Assembly: GCA_963693365.1 (NCBI GenBank)
Contig: CAVNZM010000002.1
Location: forward strand, 5,022,001 to 5,086,000
Reading direction: 5' to 3'
Origin: Amoebidium appalachense
Taxonomy: Eukaryota > Ichthyosporea
DNA length: 64,000 nt
Shown: positions 52,430-64,000 of the stretch, in pieces
Numbering within the stretch: the first letter of the stretch is position 1
How the letters are laid out: every line of letters starts with the position of its first letter
Notes under the pieces: generated by a model
The model's input: the letters and a program-made list of their open reading frames with translations, nothing else
What the model was told of the DNA's origin: nothing
The model's database searches: none
Position numbers and translations under genes: made by a program

Positions 52430-52691
52430 GCGCGCGCGCACACACACGCGTGTGTCTGTGTGGGTTTGTGTGTGTATGTGCAGATGCGTGAGGGTGTGTG
52501 TGTGGGTGTACACGGGTGGAGGGGGCTTACCTTCGAGCAAATAGAACTCCGCCTCAATGATTTGTGCCTGGTCTATGGTGATCTGGTAGTCGTTATATAT
52601 CTCCCCAAACTCCTTTTTCACTGCAACCCACAAAGCAAATCAGCAATGCAGAATGGCATTCAGGCGGCACGTTTACAGAATATCACGGGAG

Positions 52692-52739
<48 letters not shown>

Positions 52740-52997
52740 TGTGGGTGTGTGGGTCGGGGGGGGAGGGGGATGGCATACACACAAACAAATGCACACTCCC
52801 ACAAACACACCCGCATGTGCACTAGCGTACGAGAGAGAGGGCTGAGGGAGTGGGCAAGATGGAGGGGGGGAAAGGGAAAGATTCACATACACGAGCGCAC
52901 ACACACGCGCGCACACACACCCCCCCCTCACCCCCTCCCTACCTCCCCCGCCCCCCCCCCACACATTCACATAGGGGGGGAGAAGGGTGTGTGTGTC

Positions 52998-53050
<53 letters not shown>

Positions 53051-53429
53051 TGGGGGGGGGGATGGGCATTGACATGGACATTTTATTCGATGTTCAACAA
53101 ATCAAAAAAACAATTCGAGACGTCAACAGCGCACACACCTGGACCACTAAGTTTTACAATGGCATCTTTTATCCGAACCATATCCATCTATACCACTTTA
53201 CCTGCACACAGCCACTTCCATACACTAGAACGTGCAATCGACTGAAGAGCACAGCACAGGATTCATCAGAAAAATAAAATATTAATCAATATATGGCTGA
53301 CAACCGGAGTTTCGACATATCACATCAACGGGGAAACAAGCAAAGGAAGAAAGTGTGCAAGCAGTGAAGATAGAATTCCTGCAATGAATGTACATCAATA
53401 GCAGAGCTCCGGAGGGGGGGGGGGGGGGG

Positions 53430-53463
<34 letters not shown>

Positions 53464-53621
53464 AAGGCAGGAAGACGGAGAGGGAGAGGAAGAAAGGGAG
53501 AGGGGGAGGGATGAAGGGACGGATGGATGAAGAGAGGGGGTGAGGGAGGGAGGGAGGGAGGGGGTGAAGGGGAGGGTTACAGGGAGTGAGAGAGTGAGTG
53601 GACGACGAGCAAGGAGGACGG

Positions 53622-53659
<38 letters not shown>

Positions 53660-53888
53660 ACGTACACATTTGGAGGGTTGGCTGGATGAAGTTTCTGACC
53701 TGCATATTTCCGTTCTCCTCGATCTTGGAGGCCAGATACAGTGACGTCACCACCAGGAGGGCAATGTCGCAGCTGCTGTACGAGTTCCTGAAGGGCAAAA
53801 AATGGTCACGTTAGGTCGATAATTCTACTATAACTGTTTTATGTCATATTTATTTTTCTTTTATTATTCAATTGCCTTTTTTCCATCA

Positions 53889-53926
<38 letters not shown>

Positions 53927-53950
53927 ACACACACACACAAAAAAACAAAC

Positions 53951-53992
<42 letters not shown>

Positions 53993-54383
53993 AACACTCC
54001 ATGCCCAGCGCCAATCGAAAGCATACACCTGCACACAAAGCAACAAACAAACAGCATAACGACCATGACTGAAAAAGGATCGAGGTAAAGACGATCATCC
54101 ACAAACCAGTTCCAGATTGCAGGAAACGGGTTTGTACCCATTTGTTAAGTTATTATTTGTGAGTGGCATACGCGTGTGAATGTATGGAAAGGACCAGATT
54201 CTTATATAAACTAATACACACAACCATATTGTTTTCCTTATACACGAGATATTAATAATAGAGGGGGAAAAAAAGCAAAAAAGAAAAGAAAAATTACTTG
54301 CTGTAGAATCGCCGCAGATAGATAACGGCCGTCGCGACAATCTGTTGCCGCAGTTTGAGCTTGTGCCCTACTTGCTGCGTCAC

Positions 54384-54473
<90 letters not shown>

Positions 54474-55737
54474 TGTGTGTGCGCGTGCGCGCGTGTGTGC
54501 ATTTTTTTTTGTGTGTGTGTGCGTATGTGTGTGTGGTACATGCACGCTTGTGTCTGTGTATCCGTGTGGGATGGGATGGGGGGGGAGGAGGGGGGGGGGG
54601 GGGGGGAAGTGGGGGATTCACAAAATCTTGTGTCAAGAAGCTTGAAAGAAAAAACGTATAAAACCTGCAAAACACGAAGAAAAAGGGAACCGAAACACGT
54701 CGGAAAGAGACGCTCGAACAAAGCCCGTCTTCCAAAAGGTTCCTCTACCTCCACAAAGAATGGAGGTTGACACTATCTGTCGAGCGCCAATCCCAACCCG
54801 TCCTTTATTTCAACGACAACAGACAATGCAACCCACCAAGGCCAAAGACGACAGGGCTGTTGAAGGAGCAACAGTTCCAAAAACATAGGTTTATGCTGTA
54901 TGCCAGCTAGTGCAGTGGCAAGGAGTGGGAATAAGTGAGGAGCAAAAGTGTGAGAGAGTGTGAGCGCAAGAACGAGAGGGAGGGAGGGAAGGAGAGAGGG
55001 AGGGAGGGAGGGAGGGCGGGTGGGAGGGAGGGAGGGAGAGGGTCAGAGAGAGTGAGAGATAGAGAGAAAGAAAGGGAGAGGAGGCAAAGGAAGGAGGGGA
55101 GGGGGGAAAGGGAGGAACACAGCGGGAGAACGGGGGCACAGGACTGATCATCGTTGTTTATTGAAACTTATCACTTTGTGGTTACTACTGATGGGTGATA
55201 CGTGATACGTCATCTTGGGAGAAGACATGGTATAAGCGTGAATGTGTGATATTTCAACGGGCTAACCAGCATAAAAAAGGAAAAGCGGGTGAGATATCAC
55301 GTACTGTCTGCGACGTACATCTTCATCAGATCCAACTCTTTCTCCGTCAGCCCGTGCTTGTGCATGTCGTGCCTGGTCAGCTCAACCTCGTGCTTGTCAA
55401 GCAGCCAATGGTTGCTGTGCGTTAAAATTTATAATTAACACTGGTTGGATATGACCTCTCATGGGTGAGGAGGAGAGCAAGAGTGGGCATAACAGAGGGT
55501 GATGGAGGGGGAGAGGAGGGGGGAAGAGGGGGGGGGGGGGAGGGTGGGTGGGCGGGTGGGTGGGTGGGTGGGTTTTGGGGGGGTGGGGGGGGGGGGGGGG
55601 GGGGGTGGGGACGGGAGGGGGCATCAAAGGTGGTGAGAGAAAGAATAAAGAGAAACGACACATTTCCAGGATCAACTGGTTGTGCGCTCTGTGTGGGGAG
55701 GAGGTAAAAGCGGGGAAAGGGAGAGAGGGCGTGTGTG

Positions 55738-55776
<39 letters not shown>

Positions 55777-56079
55777 GTACACAATAGAGGGGAGGGTGTG
55801 TGAAAGATATAAAGGGGGGGGGGGGGAGGGGGGGAGGTGGGTTTGAGAAGGTGGGGGGTTGGATTGGGTTGGGGGGGAGGTAGGGAGGGACGGAGGTGGG
55901 GGAAGGTGGGGGAAGGAAGGTAGAAGGGGAGGGAGGAACAAGGAGAGAGAGAGAGAGAGGTAAGAAGGGAGAAACATACGAGAGAGAGAGTGAGAAACAT
56001 GAAAGGAAAACATGTTTGAGAAAGGGGCGTTATTACTTCTACCAAAAACAGGAGGATTACGGGGTACCATTACTAGGTT

Positions 56080-56116
<37 letters not shown>

Positions 56117-56273
56117 CGACCCCGTTGGGTGAAAGCGACGGGAAGAAGGGTTTGATAACTAACGAAAAAACAATGTTAAGCTGCAACTGCAAACTGTGCA
56201 TGGTTAACCCTCGTGCACGACAAGGCACCACACCTTTTGATGTTATATGGGTAGTCGTGTGACTTGTTTGCAG

Positions 56274-56312
<39 letters not shown>

Positions 56313-56636
56313 TGTGTGTGTGTGCTCGCGCGCGGGGTACGCACGTGTTAACTAGCTCTCTCCCATCCGGTTGCATATGCTTGTGTGTGTGGGTGAATGT
56401 TCACGTGCAACAGTAGACCTGTGAGCGTGTGAGGATGGACAGCCGTTTTGCAGGTGACAGCAGTGCTTGGGTAAACACAAGCTAACGCAAGTATACGTGT
56501 GTGCACGTGGTTTGAAGCGTACACTGCACGATCTTTTTCCTCTTTCTTTCTCCGCTTCTCGTTTTTGCTAGAGAAAAAGATTTAGGGGATAGGTTTTGAC
56601 CCACCAGTGGGATGAAACCCAAAAGTTGCCAGCCAT
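50354..56636 (-). CDS. CCNC: Cyclin C, Mediator CDK8-module cyclin
   Basis: Nine exons in sense order: 56636-56605, 55414-55305, 54382-54298, 53787-53666, 52620-52531, 51935-51839, 51293-51116, 50842-50770, 50442-50354. They total 876 nt, giving 291 residues (human 283), with every phase matching. The N terminus [10 protein letters not shown] is almost identical to that of cyclin C across eukaryotes. Cyclin box 1 includes [20 protein letters not shown] and [19 protein letters not shown]; the conserved kinase-contacting Lys is Lys97. Then come [20 protein letters not shown] with HPYRDL, and [20 protein letters not shown] of box 2, followed by [20 protein letters not shown]. The C-terminal tail is basic and His/Asn-rich. 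Cyclin C activates CDK8 in the nuclear Mediator kinase module; in yeast and animals it also has a mitochondrial stress role. A short insertion ([15 protein letters not shown]) precedes the WFAEL motif. Start context GAAAATG. Confidence 0.96.
50489..50554. repeat. (GT)n microsatellite
   Basis: About 33 GT units in the last intron of cyclin C, (AC)n in sense, 47 bases upstream of the last acceptor. Confidence 0.95.
54384..54481. repeat. (GT)n microsatellite ending at a splice acceptor
   Basis: GT array with one or two interruptions. On the sense strand of cyclin C it is (AC)n running into the AG acceptor of the exon starting at 54382. Comparable arrays in other cyclin C introns lie at 52362-52424, 52984-53048 and 51296-51346. 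Confidence 0.95.
55480..55960. repeat. G-rich region in cyclin C intron 1
   Basis: Successive G-runs (55528-55540, 55574-55604, 55740-55774, 55814-55834) with GGGT and GGGA repeats. C-rich in the transcript, with no coding potential beyond low-complexity frames. Confidence 0.85.
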
Positions 56637-57892
56637 TTTCTCTGAGTGTAGTACGTGAAAAACTATGAAAGTGTGACAGAAGAGATGTAAAACAAAAGTC
56701 CTGATAATCTGACAAAAACAGCTTTTATAATCTTGGTTAGTTCTGTGGAATTAGGAACAATAGCGGTGTGTGTATGTGTTTGTGCGTGTGCGCGTGTGTG
56801 TTTGTGTGTGTGTATGTGTATGTGTATGTGTGTGTGTATGTGTGTGTGTGTGCGTGTGCGTGTATGTGTGCGTGTGCGTGTGCGTGCGTGTGCGTGCGTG
56901 CGTGCGTGTGTGTGTGCTGTGTGTGTGTGTGTTCTGTGTGCAAATGTGTGTGTTTGTGTGTGTATGTTTGTGTGTGTGTGTGTGTGTGATTGTTTATGAG
57001 TGTGTGTGTGTAAGAGAGAGGGTATGTGTGTGTCTATGTACGTGTATGTATGCGTGCGTGGGCGGATCCGTGCACAAGTGCCTGTGCGTGTGCGTGGTTG
57101 AGTGTGTGTGTGTGTGTGTTTGTGTGGAAAGGTAGTATATAACAATAACCTATTCTAAACCAGCTTGCACTGGGAATAATGGCTTTCAGTGTCAAACTCC
57201 AAACATCGATAAGACACCTATATGTGGCACTAGCAACTAAATAGCCTTGGTGTGTGCATGGGCAATTTAGTTGTTAGCCTGAGAGAGAAAGAATAGGGTC
57301 TAGAATGTATTGAGCCTGCGAGCCTGAGAAACCTTCCCAGGCTACGTATACATAGCGCTGCGCCTTTCAGTCACCGAAGTCCATACGGAGTGGCTCAGCG
57401 AAACGGGTTTGCGCAATCAGTCAAACTGTTTCACTTGTTTTTCACGATGTAGGCTCAGAAGTGAAGTAGACGGAAAAGAAGGACGTCAAGCTTTTTGGAA
57501 AGGAGGGAGAGGTGGAAAGATTGAAATTTGGTATCGAATTTAAGCTGTGTGCTTGTGCCCAAGGGCACTTCTAGGCACTTTGATGTTCTGCAAGTCTATA
57601 ATTCGCACGGGGATTTTAGTAGAGTTAGGGTTGTTCAAAGTCATCTGTCTCAGGCCCTTATGTAACAGCAAACCAAAGACCAAGTGCCCCTCATAGACAG
57701 CTGGATCCGCACAAGAGGAATTACGAGCTCAGACTGTCAGATTCAAACAAGCTCTTTCATTTTTGTTTGCATGTCGTTTATTTATTCTGTGCCCCACAGC
57801 CCCTCATTCGCCAGAACACAAACAACTCAAGTTCTATCTTCCGCGCCGTGGGGTATCACTTAACCCTTCATCTTTCATTTCATGTTTCCAAC
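56637..57892. other. Head-to-head spacer between cyclin C and FIG4
   Basis: 1.26 kb between two divergent start codons. The half nearer cyclin C contains an imperfect GT-rich tract (56765-57120). The half nearer FIG4 (57125-57892) is complex sequence without repeats and is the more likely promoter-bearing part for FIG4. No defined motif was assigned. Confidence 0.5.

Positions 57893-64000
<6,108 letters not shown>

Overview
This is a nuclear window from a eukaryote with an extremely repeat-rich genome. Coding sequence occurs as short exons (30-400 bp) separated by introns and spacers packed with (GT/CA)n arrays, G/C homopolymers, (GA/CT)n and (GGGA)n tracts. Exons were read by translating both strands, recognising family motifs and testing GT-AG junctions for phase. 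In every gene below the exon lengths and phases join into one open frame. No tRNA, rRNA or CRISPR array was seen.

Layout: (1) 429-16376, minus: partial PH-START-DUF1336 (EDR2-like) gene, 17 exons seen, 3' end off the left edge. (2) 18038-19314, plus: SAYSD1-like. (3) 23761-27202, plus: POT/PTR2 peptide transporter. (4) 29612-34269, minus: unrecognised 280-residue protein with a presequence-like N terminus. (5) 35037-39070, plus: ANKRD39-like. (6) 45261-48025, minus: SDHD, the CybS membrane anchor of respiratory complex II. (7) 50354-56636, minus: cyclin C. (8) 57893 to the right edge, plus: N-terminal part of FIG4, the Sac-domain phosphoinositide phosphatase. Three gene pairs are head-to-head (1/2, 4/5, 7/8). 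The genes belong to unrelated processes, so this is ordinary eukaryotic gene order and not an operon or cluster.

Organism: SDHD, cyclin C, FIG4, ANKRD39 and SAYSD1 resemble animal proteins, whereas PH-START-DUF1336 proteins are known from plants and various protists and not from animals. This suggests a unicellular eukaryote, possibly a unicellular relative of animals such as an ichthyosporean. That placement is inference only.

The most unusual signals are: a dispersed SINE-like family that ends in poly-C instead of poly-A and shows 5' truncation; a bias for long intronic dinucleotide arrays to read (AC)n on the transcribed sense strand, often running directly into the acceptor AG; microsatellite-associated duplication of an exon fragment in the EDR2-like gene; a MITE-like inverted-repeat element in a FIG4 intron; and a 9-nt microexon/33-nt intron candidate plus a GC-AG intron in the transporter gene.
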